In this document: piece by piece, positions 1 to 9,808 of the stretch
How the letters are laid out: every line of letters starts with the position of its first letter
Numbering within the stretch: position 1 is the stretch's first letter
Origin: Marinoscillum sp049115815
Lineage (GTDB): Bacteria; Bacteroidota; Bacteroidia; Cytophagales; Cyclobacteriaceae
DNA: 64,000 bases
Reading direction: 5' to 3'
Assembly: GCA_049115815.1 (NCBI GenBank)
Contig: JAGDZO010000006.1
Location: 124,001-188,000 of the forward strand
The notes under the pieces: model-generated
The model's database searches: none
Seen by the model: the letters and a program-made list of their open reading frames with translations, nothing else
What the model was told of the DNA's origin: nothing
Position numbers and translations under genes: made by a program

Positions 1-2
1 TT

Positions 3-437
3 TCAGAAGGCTGGGATACCCCTGTTCAAATAAGACTGGGAAGCTTACAGTCATTGACCGAACTAGAAAATGACAATATCAGACATTACTCTGGTACCAC
101 CACTTACGAAAATCAATTTGAAATTGAGGATATCAATGCGTACCATGAGATTGATCTTGGGGCAGTGGCCAATATAGCCGAGCTATGGTGCAACGGTCGG
201 AAAGTAGATACTCGCTGGTCTCCACCTTACGTGTTTGATGTATCCGAATTTGTAAAGTCTGGAAAAAATGATCTGACAGTCCATGTGACCAATACCTGGA
301 GAAATCAGTTGATCTATGATAATACAAGACCAAAGGCTGAAAAGAAAACCTGGACAACCGCAGGGCCCAAGGCTGACGAAAAGGAATTGGAAAAAAGTGG
401 ATTGATTGGGCCTGTGGCCATTCGATCAATAGATTAA
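3..437 (+). CDS. GH106-like alpha-L-rhamnosidase, C-terminal fragment (cut by window edge)
   Basis: The reading frame is open to the first bases of the window, so only the last 144 codons of a longer gene are present. The visible part is the C-terminal beta-sandwich (GH2-type sugar-binding fold) that ends GH106 rhamnosidases. It matches the end of the complete GH106 gene at 22758-26033: both share HYSGT-TY, a WRNQLI stretch and a SGLIGPV ending. GH106 enzymes remove terminal alpha-L-rhamnose. The gene is the first visible member of a tandem plus-strand run; the GH105 gene follows after 19 bp. The catalytic domain lies outside the window, so the family call rests only on this terminal domain. 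Confidence 0.7.
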   Translation, partial: SEGWDTPVQIRLGSLQSLTELENDNIRHYSGTTTYENQFEIEDINAYHEIDLGAVANIAELWCNGRKVDTRWSPPYVFDVSEFVKSGKNDLTVHVTNTWRNQLIYDNTRPKAEKKTWTTAGPKADEKELEKSGLIGPVAIRSID

Positions 438-456
438 AAACGATAAAAGAAGAACG

Positions 457-1560
457 ATGAAAAGAGCATTTTTAGGAGCATTGATGATAGCAATGGTAAT
501 GACCGTCTCGGCTCAACTGCCTACGCAAGAAGAAATAAAGAAGGACATGCAGCGGGTAGCCGACTGGCAGATTTTCCATTTCCGAGATGATTATGGCAAG
601 GGCCCGAACCACATTTCAGCAGGCTGGGTAAGGGGTGCTTTCTACGTAGGGCTTGCGAAATGGGCGGAAATGGCTGATAGTGATAAGTACTACAACTGGA
701 TGAAAAATATTGGGGAAGAAGAGGAATGGAAGCTTTATCCAAGAAAGTATCATGCAGATGATCACACGCCTGGCCGAATGTATTTTGCTCTTTATGAAAA
801 GTACGGAGATAAGGCGATGATTGAGCCGACAATCAATCAGTTTAAGTACATGACTTATCATCCAGCCACCTCCAAGTTGGATTGGCCGTCACCGTTTCAT
901 CATGATCGTTGGAGCTGGTGCGATGCGCTATTTATGTCACCGCCTGTATGGGTCAAAGTATACAATGAGACGGGTGATAAACGATACCTGGATTTCTTGA
1001 TGAAAGAATTTAGGGCCACTACGGACTTTCTATTCGACGAGGAAGAGTCACTCTATTACCGCGATCAGAGTTACATAGGCAAAAAAGACAATGGCACGAA
1101 GATTTTTTGGGGAAGAGGTAACGGTTGGGTCTTTGCTGGGCTGGCGCAAATCCTCAGCGATCTGGATTCCGAAACTGAAGAATACGAGTATTTCCTCGGT
1201 ATTTATAAAAAAATGGCCGCTCGCTTATGCGAGTTACAAACTCCGGAAGGTCACTGGGCGATGAGTTTGCTTGGGGCAGAGTTCTATCCAACTCCCGAAA
1301 CGAGTGGTTCTTCATTTAACATTTATGGACTTGCCTGGGGGATCAACAATGGTGTTTTGAAAGGAAAGAAATACGAAAACGCTGTAATCAAAGGATGGAA
1401 TGCCATGGTCGGTTACATCAATGACGAAGGCATGCTTGGGTATGTGCAGCCAATCGGAGCTGCTCCGGGGCAGGCATTTCCGGACAAGACCCAGCTCTAC
1501 GGTGCGGGTGCGTTTTTGAGTGCGGGAGCAGAAGTGTATAAACTAGTCGGAAGTAAATAA
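457..1560 (+). CDS. GH105 unsaturated glucuronyl/galacturonyl hydrolase
   Basis: This 367-residue protein has a cleavable signal peptide ending near VSAQ and then the (alpha/alpha)6 barrel of GH105 over its whole length, the usual family size. GH105 enzymes hydrate the 4,5-unsaturated uronic acid that lyases leave at the non-reducing end of oligosaccharides. Family hallmarks visible are YHADDHTPG (Asp101/Asp102), WSWCDALFMSPPVW (Asp156) and WGRGNGW. The two Asp positions correspond to the catalytic pair known in YteR-type enzymes. It sits between a GH106 gene and a DUF1080 gene with gaps of tens of bases, so it is probably cotranscribed. In a region full of lyases it would process their unsaturated products. 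Confidence 0.88.
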   Translation: MKRAFLGALMIAMVMTVSAQLPTQEEIKKDMQRVADWQIFHFRDDYGKGPNHISAGWVRGAFYVGLAKWAEMADSDKYYNWMKNIGEEEEWKLYPRKYHADDHTPGRMYFALYEKYGDKAMIEPTINQFKYMTYHPATSKLDWPSPFHHDRWSWCDALFMSPPVWVKVYNETGDKRYLDFLMKEFRATTDFLFDEEESLYYRDQSYIGKKDNGTKIFWGRGNGWVFAGLAQILSDLDSETEEYEYFLGIYKKMAARLCELQTPEGHWAMSLLGAEFYPTPETSGSSFNIYGLAWGINNGVLKGKKYENAVIKGWNAMVGYINDEGMLGYVQPIGAAPGQAFPDKTQLYGAGAFLSAGAEVYKLVGSK

Positions 1561-1599
1561 AAACTCATTTTTTAGATAGAGACCTAACATAAGATTAAT

Positions 1600-3000
1600 A
1601 TGAAATTGTACACAACCAGTATACTGCTTCTAAGTTTATTCATTTTCTCATGCACTACAGAGAAAAGTGATTTTGTCGACTTGTTCAATGGCAAGGACCT
1701 GGAAGGTTGGGAGACCAGAAACGGAACTGCACCTTTCACAGTAGAAAACGGCGAAATAGTGGGCACGTATGTTGGAAATACGCCTAATACATTTCTTTGT
1801 ACCAAAGAGTCTTACTCAGATTTCATTCTGACATTTGAGGGATTTCTTGGAGAAGGAACCAATTCTGGAGTCATGTTTAGGGCGCAGAGCAAGCCTGACT
1901 ATATGGAGGGTAGAGTACATGGATATCAAATGGAAATGGATCCTACCAAACGAAAGTGGACCGGCGGTATTTATGATGAGGCCAGGAGAAAGTGGGTGTA
2001 TAATCTGGAAAGAAATGCACCAGCAAAAGAGTCCTTCAAGCTTAATCAATGGAATCAGTTTAGAATAGAAGCTATCGGGAACAACCTGAGGGTTTGGGTC
2101 AATGGTGTACAGACTGCTGACTTAGTAGATGATGTAGATGCGTCAGGGTTCATAGGACTTCAAGTCCACGCGATAGGTAGAAATCCGGAACTTGAGGGAC
2201 GTCAAGTAAGATTTAGAAACATCAAAATCTGTACGACTAACCTCAATCAAAACCAAATGACGATTGAAAAGCCAATAGTTCAGAATAGCTATTTGACTAA
2301 CCAATTGTCGGATAGGGAGAAAGAAGAAGGTTGGAAACTACTGTGGGATGGTAAAACCACTGAAGGTTGGAGAGGTGCCAAACTAGACAAGTTTCCCGAA
2401 GAAGGTTGGTCTATCAGTGATGGTCAATTGATTGTTGCGGATGCAGGAGGTGCAGAGTCAGAGAACGGTGGAGATATTGTGACTGTGCAAGAATATTTCA
2501 ATTTCGAACTAGAGGTTGATTTTAAATTAACCGACGGAGCGAATAGTGGTATCAAATATTTTGTGGACACAGAACTCAATCAAGGAAAAGGCTCATCTAT
2601 CGGATGTGAGTTTCAGATATTGGATGATGCTAAACATCCAGATGCTAAAAGGGGAAAAGATGGTAATCGCACCTTAGCGTCACTTTACGATCTCATCACC
2701 GCGAATGCCAAGAAATTTAATCCTGATATGCCATACAGTAAAAAGCTCGTCAGTAAACACGAGGGTCAATACATCTGGAATCGTGCAAGAATAGTGGTAA
2801 ATGGAGCTGATGTGGAACACTATCTCAACGGTATTCTAGTCGTGAAATACAATAGAAGTGGCCAGCAATGGAAAGACCAAGTGGCGGCTAGCAAATACAA
2901 AGACTGGCCAAACTTTGGTGAGGCCGAAAAAGGAAACATCCTACTTCAAGATCACGGAGATAAGGTCTTTTATAAGAACATTAAAATCAAAGAGCTGTAA
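1600..3000 (+). CDS. Lipoprotein with two tandem DUF1080 (3-keto-disaccharide hydrolase) domains
   Basis: The 466-residue product starts with a lipoprotein signal (FIFSC, Cys18). Two DUF1080 concanavalin-like domains follow, about residues 23-205 (FVDLFNGKDLEGWE) and 235-465 (WKLLWDGKTTEGWRG). Members of this family bind or cleave glycosides, some acting on 3-keto-glycosides. Both copies keep the family's D/NG-T/KD-x-GW entry motif and a late GFIGLQVH- or ILLQDHG-type segment. A fused pair is longer than the usual single-domain protein of 200-280 residues. The stop codon is 2 bp before the start of the Gfo/Idh/MocA gene, which suggests translational coupling and a joint oxidation/cleavage role. 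That role is inferred. Confidence 0.8.
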   Translation: MKLYTTSILLLSLFIFSCTTEKSDFVDLFNGKDLEGWETRNGTAPFTVENGEIVGTYVGNTPNTFLCTKESYSDFILTFEGFLGEGTNSGVMFRAQSKPDYMEGRVHGYQMEMDPTKRKWTGGIYDEARRKWVYNLERNAPAKESFKLNQWNQFRIEAIGNNLRVWVNGVQTADLVDDVDASGFIGLQVHAIGRNPELEGRQVRFRNIKICTTNLNQNQMTIEKPIVQNSYLTNQLSDREKEEGWKLLWDGKTTEGWRGAKLDKFPEEGWSISDGQLIVADAGGAESENGGDIVTVQEYFNFELEVDFKLTDGANSGIKYFVDTELNQGKGSSIGCEFQILDDAKHPDAKRGKDGNRTLASLYDLITANAKKFNPDMPYSKKLVSKHEGQYIWNRARIVVNGADVEHYLNGILVVKYNRSGQQWKDQVAASKYKDWPNFGEAEKGNILLQDHGDKVFYKNIKIKEL

Positions 3001-3002
3001 AC

Positions 3003-4340
3003 ATGGATAAGAAGAGAAGAGAATTTATCAGAAATACTGCATTGGGCTCAGCTGGAGTGGTGCTTGGTGCCTCTCATTTGTCGGCCAAAAGCTATAGCAG
3101 AATCATTGGATCAAATGATCGTATTGGTGTTGCGATAGCAGGGCTAGGAAGAAGGGTTGGTGCTTTTTATCCTGCATTCTTTGATAAGGCAAATAATCTG
3201 GAGTTGATCCATCTATGTGATGTCATGGAGCATCAGAGAGTTAATGCCGCTAAAAAAGTAGCTGAAAAGCTGGATTACAAGCCGAAGCTTTCGAATGATA
3301 TTCGAAAAGTTTTGGCTGACAAAAAAGTAGATGCACTGATCAATGCCACGCCTGACCATTGGCACGCGCCAGGGTCCATTATGGCGCTGAAGGAAGATAA
3401 GCATGTATATGTAGAGAAGCCATGTAGTCACAACATGGAAGAAAATGAAATGCTTGTCTCAGCTCAAGCGAAATTTGGCAAGGTGGTGCAGATGGGCAAT
3501 CAACAACGTTCATCCGATCATACGAGACAGATTATAAAAGAAATCCATGACGGACTGATAGGTCAGACATACAGAGCTGTAGCTTTCTATAATAACCGGC
3601 GTGGTGCAGTACCTCATCAAAAGGCCGCTGCAGTTCCTGAAGGGTTGGATTGGGAGCTTTTTCAAGGGCCGGCAGTACGAAGAGACTACACGTCTGAAAC
3701 ATGGAATTACAACTGGCACTGGTATGGTTGGAATTATGGAACTGCCGAGTTAGGCAACAATGCTACGCACGAATTGGATGTAGCCAGATGGGCCCTGAAA
3801 GTGGATTTTCCTAATTACGTACAAGTAGACGGACAAAAGACAGCCTTTGTGGATGATGGCTGGGAGATGTACGATACCATGGATGCAACCTATAAGTTTG
3901 ATGGCGATAAAGTCATCAAATGGGACGGCAAAAGCCGCAATGGATACAATACCTACGGAGGAGGAAGAGGCACCATTATTTACGGAAGTGAGGGAAGCGT
4001 TTTTGTTGACCGTGGAGAGTTCAGGGTCTATGATAGAGCAGGGAAGCTGATTCGAGAATCAAAGTCCGCCACCAATGAAGGAGGAATGGCGCTCGGAGGA
4101 GGTGGAGATACCTCTACCGCACATGTGATGAACTTTTTCAATACCATTCGTGGCAAAGAAAAGTTGATGGCACCTATAGATGATGCCACCATTTCCATGG
4201 CTATGGTTCATTATGGAAATGTTGCCTATCGTGTCAACAAAGGATTTAAAGTGGATTCAAAATCAGGAAAGATGCTGGATGATGATGCCATGAAACTTTG
4301 GGGTCGTGAGTATGCAGAAGGCTGGAAACCAACCTTATGA
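3003..4340 (+). CDS. Tat-exported Gfo/Idh/MocA family oxidoreductase
   Basis: The 445-residue protein begins with a twin-arginine signal (KKRREFIRNTALG) followed by a hydrophobic stretch. A Rossmann NAD(P)-binding domain follows (VGVAIAGLG-type region near residue 40), then the family motifs TPDHWHAP and EKPCSHN and a C-terminal alpha/beta substrate domain. The family oxidises or reduces sugar hydroxyls with a tightly bound nicotinamide cofactor, and Tat export of a folded, cofactor-loaded enzyme fits this. It starts 2 bp after a tandem DUF1080 gene. Some relatives oxidise C3 of glycosides so that DUF1080-type proteins can cleave them, so this pair may act together. The substrate cannot be read from the sequence. 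Confidence 0.88.
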   Translation: MDKKRREFIRNTALGSAGVVLGASHLSAKSYSRIIGSNDRIGVAIAGLGRRVGAFYPAFFDKANNLELIHLCDVMEHQRVNAAKKVAEKLDYKPKLSNDIRKVLADKKVDALINATPDHWHAPGSIMALKEDKHVYVEKPCSHNMEENEMLVSAQAKFGKVVQMGNQQRSSDHTRQIIKEIHDGLIGQTYRAVAFYNNRRGAVPHQKAAAVPEGLDWELFQGPAVRRDYTSETWNYNWHWYGWNYGTAELGNNATHELDVARWALKVDFPNYVQVDGQKTAFVDDGWEMYDTMDATYKFDGDKVIKWDGKSRNGYNTYGGGRGTIIYGSEGSVFVDRGEFRVYDRAGKLIRESKSATNEGGMALGGGGDTSTAHVMNFFNTIRGKEKLMAPIDDATISMAMVHYGNVAYRVNKGFKVDSKSGKMLDDDAMKLWGREYAEGWKPTL

Positions 4341-4372
4341 TCATCATGTCTAATGTCCAAAAATTAAGATAA

Positions 4373-6190
4373 ATGCGAGTATTCTTCGTCCTATCAATAG
4401 TCATAGCATTGGCCACTTCATGTGCTACCAAGGTGGAAATCTCTGGTGAGCAAAAAGTCTGGCACAAGATTACTTTGACTTTTGATGGGCCGGAGAGCTC
4501 TGAGATGGCTGAGCCTAACCCATTTAGCGATTTTCGACTAGATGTGACATTTACTCAGGGCGAGCAATCGTTCACCGTTCCCGGATATTTTGCTGCCGAT
4601 GGTGAGGCAGCCTATACCTCGGCTACCGCTGGCAATAAGTGGAGAGTGCACTTTAGCCCTAACAAAGTAGGTGAATGGCAGTATGAGGTTTCCTTTGAAA
4701 AAGGAAAGGATATCGCCATTAGTAACGCGCCAGGCGAAAGTGCTGGATACATGGATGGTCAGAGTGGGAAGCTTATGGTTGCTGATTCTGATAAATTGGG
4801 CAGAGACTTGAGGGCCAAAGGGCGTCTTCAATATGTAGGAGAGCATTACCTTCAGTTCGCTGGCAGCAAGGAGTATTTTGTCAAAATGGGTGTAGATGCG
4901 CCGGAGAATATGCTTGCCTATGAGGAAATTGATGCAACCCCGAATGTAGGCAATCGCTTAAAAAAATGGGCTGACCATGCACAAGACTTCAATGCAGATG
5001 CCGAGCCATTTCTATGGGGTGAACAAAAAAACAAAGGAAAGAACCTACTCGGAGGAATCAATTACCTCACTGAAAAAGGACTCAATGCCTTCTCCTTTCT
5101 GACCTTCAACATAGACGGTGACGATCGAAACGTTTTTCCTCATTTGCTCAATGTAAGTCTGGAAGATTATGAAGTAGCCGCGAATGTCAAAAAGAATCCA
5201 AAGGGTTGGGAAACGCATGTCATTCAAGATCGATTTGATGTGTCCAAAATGGATCAATGGGAGCAAGTGTTTTCCTACGGAGAAATGAAGGGAATGTATC
5301 TGCACTTCAAAACTCAAGAGAATGAAAACGATCAGAAAATGGATGGAGGAGATCTTGGCCGCACCCGGAAACTCTACTACAGGGAGCTAATAGCCAGGTA
5401 TTCGCATCACCTCGCGCTCAACTGGAATCTGGGAGAAGAAGAAACCAAAACCATAGAGCAAGTAAAAGAACAAGCGAGATATTTCGCCGAAAATGATCCT
5501 TATCAGAGCATTGCTGTCGTCCATACCTTCCCCAACCAGCACGACAAGTACTATCAGCCTCTGGTGGATGAAGAAACAGATGTCAAGGGTTTTTCGGTTC
5601 AGACGAACAAGTCAGATTTCCGATTTGTGCATGGAGTCACCAATAAGTGGGTTAAGGCATCAGCGGCGATTGGCAGAAAATTGGTCATAGCAGTCGATGA
5701 GCCAGGGGATGCAAGACATTCATTGGTGCCAGATATAGATAATATGGAACACGACACGGCCAGATACAACGCACTTTGGGGAGCGCTAATGGCAGGGAGT
5801 GCAGGCATAGAGTGGTATTTCGGCTATCATCACGATCACTCTGATCTGACATGCGAATCATGGAGGAGTAGAGATTTGTTTTGGGACCAATGCAAAGTGG
5901 CGCTGGATTTCTTCACGCAAAATGATCTTCCTCTTACGGAGATGCAAAACATGGACGATCTCACGTCATATGAAGATGACTATGTCTTGGGTAAGGAAGG
6001 GCAGGTTTACCTCATTTACCAGAAACAACAAGGAGAGGTACTCTTAGAGCTTCCAGATATAGGATATAATGCCACATGGCTCAATCCGAAAACTGGTGAG
6101 CAAATAGAAATCGAAGAACCAACGCAAAATGAATTGATCAGACTAACAAGCCCTTTTGATAAGGATGCGTTGCTCTATTTGACCAAATAA
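4373..6190 (+). CDS. DUF5060-type glycoside hydrolase-like lipoprotein
   Basis: This 605-residue protein has a lipoprotein signal (LATSC, Cys17). An N-terminal beta-sandwich resembling DUF5060 (about residues 28-125; contains VWHKITLTFDGP and GEWQYEVSF) is followed by a TIM-barrel-like central part and a C-terminal domain resembling the putative collagen-binding domain of such proteins (ATWLNPKTG). Possible clan GH-A acid residues are the Glu in NWNLGEE and the Glu in AVDEPG. It lies in the same operon as GH105, DUF1080 and GH3 genes, so a role in trimming oligosaccharides is likely. No exact CAZy family is assigned from sight alone. Confidence 0.6.
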   Translation: MRVFFVLSIVIALATSCATKVEISGEQKVWHKITLTFDGPESSEMAEPNPFSDFRLDVTFTQGEQSFTVPGYFAADGEAAYTSATAGNKWRVHFSPNKVGEWQYEVSFEKGKDIAISNAPGESAGYMDGQSGKLMVADSDKLGRDLRAKGRLQYVGEHYLQFAGSKEYFVKMGVDAPENMLAYEEIDATPNVGNRLKKWADHAQDFNADAEPFLWGEQKNKGKNLLGGINYLTEKGLNAFSFLTFNIDGDDRNVFPHLLNVSLEDYEVAANVKKNPKGWETHVIQDRFDVSKMDQWEQVFSYGEMKGMYLHFKTQENENDQKMDGGDLGRTRKLYYRELIARYSHHLALNWNLGEEETKTIEQVKEQARYFAENDPYQSIAVVHTFPNQHDKYYQPLVDEETDVKGFSVQTNKSDFRFVHGVTNKWVKASAAIGRKLVIAVDEPGDARHSLVPDIDNMEHDTARYNALWGALMAGSAGIEWYFGYHHDHSDLTCESWRSRDLFWDQCKVALDFFTQNDLPLTEMQNMDDLTSYEDDYVLGKEGQVYLIYQKQQGEVLLELPDIGYNATWLNPKTGEQIEIEEPTQNELIRLTSPFDKDALLYLTK

Positions 6191-6265
6191 ATAAAAGATA
6201 AAGGCGCGAAAGCTACTAGAAAAAAGATTGCAAAAATGAATTACTCGAACATACCTAAACCTAAT

Positions 6266-8527
6266 ATGAAAGCTAAAATTTCGTCAATATTCCTGCTGAT
6301 TGTATTCGTCATGGCAGGATGTACTGATTCATCACAAACCAAAAACAACTCAGCTACTTCTGAGATTGATACCAAGGTCAATGACCTGCTGGCTCAAATG
6401 ACGCTTGAAGAAAAAGTGGCTCAGATGCGGATGTTTCATGCCATGATCGGTGTGAAATTGGACGACAATGACAACCTCGTGCTGAAGGACAAAGTGAAGG
6501 AGAAGCTAAAGCTGAGCATTGGGGGTATCAAGAATCCAGGAGAGCACCTTTCACCAAAAAGAGCTGCGATTCTCAACAATAAGCTACAGAAATACATCAT
6601 CGAAAACAGTCGGTTGGGAATACCAGGATTTTTCGTCACCGAATCATACAATGGAGTAGACGCAGAAGGCTGTACGAGCTTTGGCCGTCCTATCAATATG
6701 GCCGCTACTTTCAATAGAGAGTTGGTCAAAGAAGTATATGATGCAGTAGGCAGAGAAGCGCGTTTGAGAGGTTTGCATCTGACTCATTCGCCGGAAGCTG
6801 ATATAGTTCGTGACCCTCGATTTGGGAGAATGAGTGAAGCTTTTAGCGAGGATACGTACCTGACCACACAGATGATCATTAGTGCCATTACCGGCATGCA
6901 AGGTGATTATGACGGATTGAGTGCTACGCATATAGGTGCTGTGGCCAAGCACTTTGCCGGCTATGCACAGCTTGCGGGAGGTACCAATTTTGCTTCTATT
7001 GAGATTTCTCCAAGAACTTTGATTGATGAGATTTTTCCTCCTTTCAAAGCAGCTGTACAAGAAGCGAGAACACTCGGCGTAATGGCCTCTCACGGTGATA
7101 TCAATGGTGTGGCAAGTCATGCCAACCCATGGTTGCTTACCGAGGTGCTAAGAGATCAGTGGGGGTTTGAAGGCTATGTAGTATCAGATGCCAATGATGT
7201 CGGCAGACTGCATTATTTCATGAAAGTAGCCGAAACACCAGAAGAGGCGGTGGAGCTAGGAGTGAAAGCAGGAGTGGATGTGGATCTTTATGCAGAGGAT
7301 GCCTATTCTTTGTTACCAGAGATGGCCAAGAAGGACCCTACATTGATGCAATATATCGATCGTTCTGCAGCTAGAGTATTGCGCACAAAATTCATTTTGG
7401 GTCTATTCGACAATCCATATATCGATGTGGATAAGGTGGAGGAAGCTGTGAGATCAGAGAAGAATTTGGAGTTAGCGAGAACTACAGATAGGGAGTCGAT
7501 CATCTTACTCAAAAACGAAGGTGCATTACCATTGAATCCAGATGCTTCCATGAAAATCGCTTTGGTAGGCCCACTTCTTGGTGAGAATGACCAGGAGGAA
7601 TTTGCCTCAGCAGCAGGTGGCAATGTGCGATTTGTATCAGAGAAAGGATTTGAATTGACCAATGGCGTCAGAGGAGTACCTGATCTGCTATCAGAAGAAG
7701 AGCAGCGAAAAGGCATTCAGAAAATCCTTCGAGTTGCCAGACAAGCGGATGTTGTGGTGGCCCTAGTAGGTGGTGATGAGTACACTGCGAAAGAAGGCTT
7801 TTTCAACAATGCTTTCGGAGATAGAGACAACATCGACCCGGCTGGCTTGCAAGATGAGATGGTGATGGAGTTGAAGAAATTGGGTAAACCTGTGATTATC
7901 GCTTTAAAGCATAGAAGAACCCTCTCTGCCAATGTTTTTGCGCAGGAAGCTGATGCCATGCTGGATTGCTGGGATTTGAGCGAGCAAGGAAACTACGCCA
8001 TATCAGAGGTAATTTTTGGCAAGGTCAACCCATCAGGAAAAACTCCTGTAACCGTGCCACGATCCATTGGTCAGATTCCATTTCACTATAGCATGAAGGA
8101 GATCAACTTCAAAAAGGGATATCTATTCGCGGAGAATACTCCGCTATTTCCATTCGGTTTCGGTTTGAGCTATACGGATTTTGATTATTCCGATGTGATC
8201 CTTTCCTCTGCGGAAATGACTACAGATGGTAGTATCAAGGCAAGTGTCACGGTAACCAATACTGGAGATGTGGCAGGAAAAGAAGCGGTACAGCTTTACT
8301 TGAAAGACCTCATTGGCACGGTGATACGACCGATGCAAGAATTGAAGGGCTTTGAGAAGATTTACCTAGAAGCAGGTGGAAGCAAAGAAGTGACTTTTGA
8401 AATCACTCCTGACATGCTGGAATACACAGGACTTCAAATGGAGGTAAACCCGGGTAAAGGAGATTGGGAACTAAGAATAGGTACTTCTTGTGCTGACTTC
8501 AAAACGGCTAGTTTCCGACTTAATTAA
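6266..8527 (+). CDS. GH3 beta-glycosidase (beta-xylosidase/beta-glucosidase type) lipoprotein
   Basis: Starting at the ATG at 6266 gives a 753-residue protein with a clean lipoprotein signal (FVMAGC). An upstream in-frame ATG at 6236 adds ten polar residues before the signal and is less likely. The protein has the GH3 N-terminal barrel, the alpha/beta sandwich domain (HRRTLSAN, PSGKTPVTVPRS) and a C-terminal fibronectin-III-like domain (KASVTVTNTGDVAGKEAVQLY). The nucleophile is the Asp of GYVVSDAND (Asp308). GH3 enzymes remove terminal beta-linked glucose, xylose or related sugars. In an ulvan-type locus xylose would be a plausible target, which is inference. The product is probably anchored in the periplasm or at the outer membrane. 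Confidence 0.88.
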   Translation: MKAKISSIFLLIVFVMAGCTDSSQTKNNSATSEIDTKVNDLLAQMTLEEKVAQMRMFHAMIGVKLDDNDNLVLKDKVKEKLKLSIGGIKNPGEHLSPKRAAILNNKLQKYIIENSRLGIPGFFVTESYNGVDAEGCTSFGRPINMAATFNRELVKEVYDAVGREARLRGLHLTHSPEADIVRDPRFGRMSEAFSEDTYLTTQMIISAITGMQGDYDGLSATHIGAVAKHFAGYAQLAGGTNFASIEISPRTLIDEIFPPFKAAVQEARTLGVMASHGDINGVASHANPWLLTEVLRDQWGFEGYVVSDANDVGRLHYFMKVAETPEEAVELGVKAGVDVDLYAEDAYSLLPEMAKKDPTLMQYIDRSAARVLRTKFILGLFDNPYIDVDKVEEAVRSEKNLELARTTDRESIILLKNEGALPLNPDASMKIALVGPLLGENDQEEFASAAGGNVRFVSEKGFELTNGVRGVPDLLSEEEQRKGIQKILRVARQADVVVALVGGDEYTAKEGFFNNAFGDRDNIDPAGLQDEMVMELKKLGKPVIIALKHRRTLSANVFAQEADAMLDCWDLSEQGNYAISEVIFGKVNPSGKTPVTVPRSIGQIPFHYSMKEINFKKGYLFAENTPLFPFGFGLSYTDFDYSDVILSSAEMTTDGSIKASVTVTNTGDVAGKEAVQLYLKDLIGTVIRPMQELKGFEKIYLEAGGSKEVTFEITPDMLEYTGLQMEVNPGKGDWELRIGTSCADFKTASFRLN

Positions 8528-8556
8528 TTGATTATCAAGTCTTTTTGTATCTGTAG

Positions 8557-9807
8557 ATGATGAAATTAAAATCAGCATTCTTACTTGTTGCTATCGCAAT
8601 GACTTCCAATATCTCGCTGCATGGCCAAGAGTTGGAATTCTCTGATCCCATCGTGAAGGAAGAAGTAGTTTTCGAAGAGAAAGATGGCTTGGTTGCTGTG
8701 GAAGCTGAGTTTTTTTACAAACAGACAAAGACTGACGTAAGAAAATGGTACCGAACTACCGAAAAGGAAAGTCCTAAAATAGGTAAGGACTCAGATCCAG
8801 CGCATGTATTTGACGCAAGTCACAACGCCTATCTGGAAATCTTGCCAGATACGCGTGCTACGCATGATGATGCACTGGTGAAGGAGGAGAACTTCTCAGA
8901 TGACCCTGGTCAGTTAGGAGTCCTTCATTACAAGGTTAAGATTAGTTCGCCGGGGCGTTACTACGTTTGGGCGCGAGCACACAGCACAGGGAGTGAGGAC
9001 AATGGCATCCATATAGGATTGGATGGCCAATGGCCTTCTAGCGGTAGACGTATGCAGTGGTGTGATGGGAAAAACAAATGGACCTGGAGCAACAAGCAGC
9101 GCACGAAAGAGGTGCATTGCGGCATTGCAGATTCGCTCTATTTGGATATTGAGCAGGCCGGAGAACATGTGATCCAATTCAGCATGCGCGAGGATGGTTT
9201 TGAGTTTGATAAGTTTATCCTTACCAAGGATGTCGATTACAACCCTACGGGCAAAGGGCCTCAGGTACTAGCGAATAAGAAACTTCCAGATCCTTATCCG
9301 GCGGTAGCCAAAGTAACCCCAAAGAAGAATTACTTTAAACTCGTTGCGGAATCCTTGCCTGACAATAAGGCGATAGCTGCTCAGGAGTTTCCCTCTATTG
9401 GGACGGACTTTTACAAGCATGGCACCAATTGGCTGGCTATCAATCCTAATACGCATCAAGAGGCGATTACCAGTACTGCGTTCAAATTTGCAAGTGGGAA
9501 ATATGATGTAGTGTTTGTAGGAGTAGGCGAAAACGATGGTCGCTCCACATTTCAGTTTTTAGTCAATGGCAAGGAGATAGGCACTTATCAGCCAAAAGAT
9601 ACTGATAGTATGTTTGAAGAAGGGAAGGATTTTAACGCCCTTTGGAAAGCAGTATCTCTTGAAAAAGGGGATAAAATTACCGTTTATGCCAAGGTAGGCA
9701 CTGACGGCAAGGAGTTTTGCCGTGCCCGATGGGCAGGCATTGTTTTCGCACCAGTAGGCAAAGGCAGCAAGATTCAAGATTTCCCGTCAACATTTACACC
9801 CAAGTAG
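8557..9807 (+). CDS. Secreted protein with GH115-C-like carbohydrate-binding sandwich domains
   Basis: The 416-residue protein has a signal peptide ending near ISLHGQ. Residues about 45-230 look like the beta-sandwich found at the C terminus of GH115 enzymes (LVAVEAEFFYKQ, YYVWARAHSTG, GEHVIQFSMREDGFEFDKF). Residues about 265-405 form a second sandwich-like region (KYDVVFVGVGENDGRSTF, KITVYAKVG). No catalytic domain is recognised. It stands between GH3 and a nucleoside-hydrolase-like gene, with a 29 bp gap before it and 1 bp after it, so it belongs to the same operon. It probably binds glycans; an unrecognised enzyme is the alternative. It has no T9SS sorting domain. Confidence 0.55.
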   Translation: MMKLKSAFLLVAIAMTSNISLHGQELEFSDPIVKEEVVFEEKDGLVAVEAEFFYKQTKTDVRKWYRTTEKESPKIGKDSDPAHVFDASHNAYLEILPDTRATHDDALVKEENFSDDPGQLGVLHYKVKISSPGRYYVWARAHSTGSEDNGIHIGLDGQWPSSGRRMQWCDGKNKWTWSNKQRTKEVHCGIADSLYLDIEQAGEHVIQFSMREDGFEFDKFILTKDVDYNPTGKGPQVLANKKLPDPYPAVAKVTPKKNYFKLVAESLPDNKAIAAQEFPSIGTDFYKHGTNWLAINPNTHQEAITSTAFKFASGKYDVVFVGVGENDGRSTFQFLVNGKEIGTYQPKDTDSMFEEGKDFNALWKAVSLEKGDKITVYAKVGTDGKEFCRARWAGIVFAPVGKGSKIQDFPSTFTPK

Positions 9808-9808
9808 C

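Noticed and set aside
6644..7120. Minus-strand open frame of 158 codons inside the GH3 gene
   Set aside because: It lies fully within a well-supported GH3 gene and shows no domain or separate promoter.
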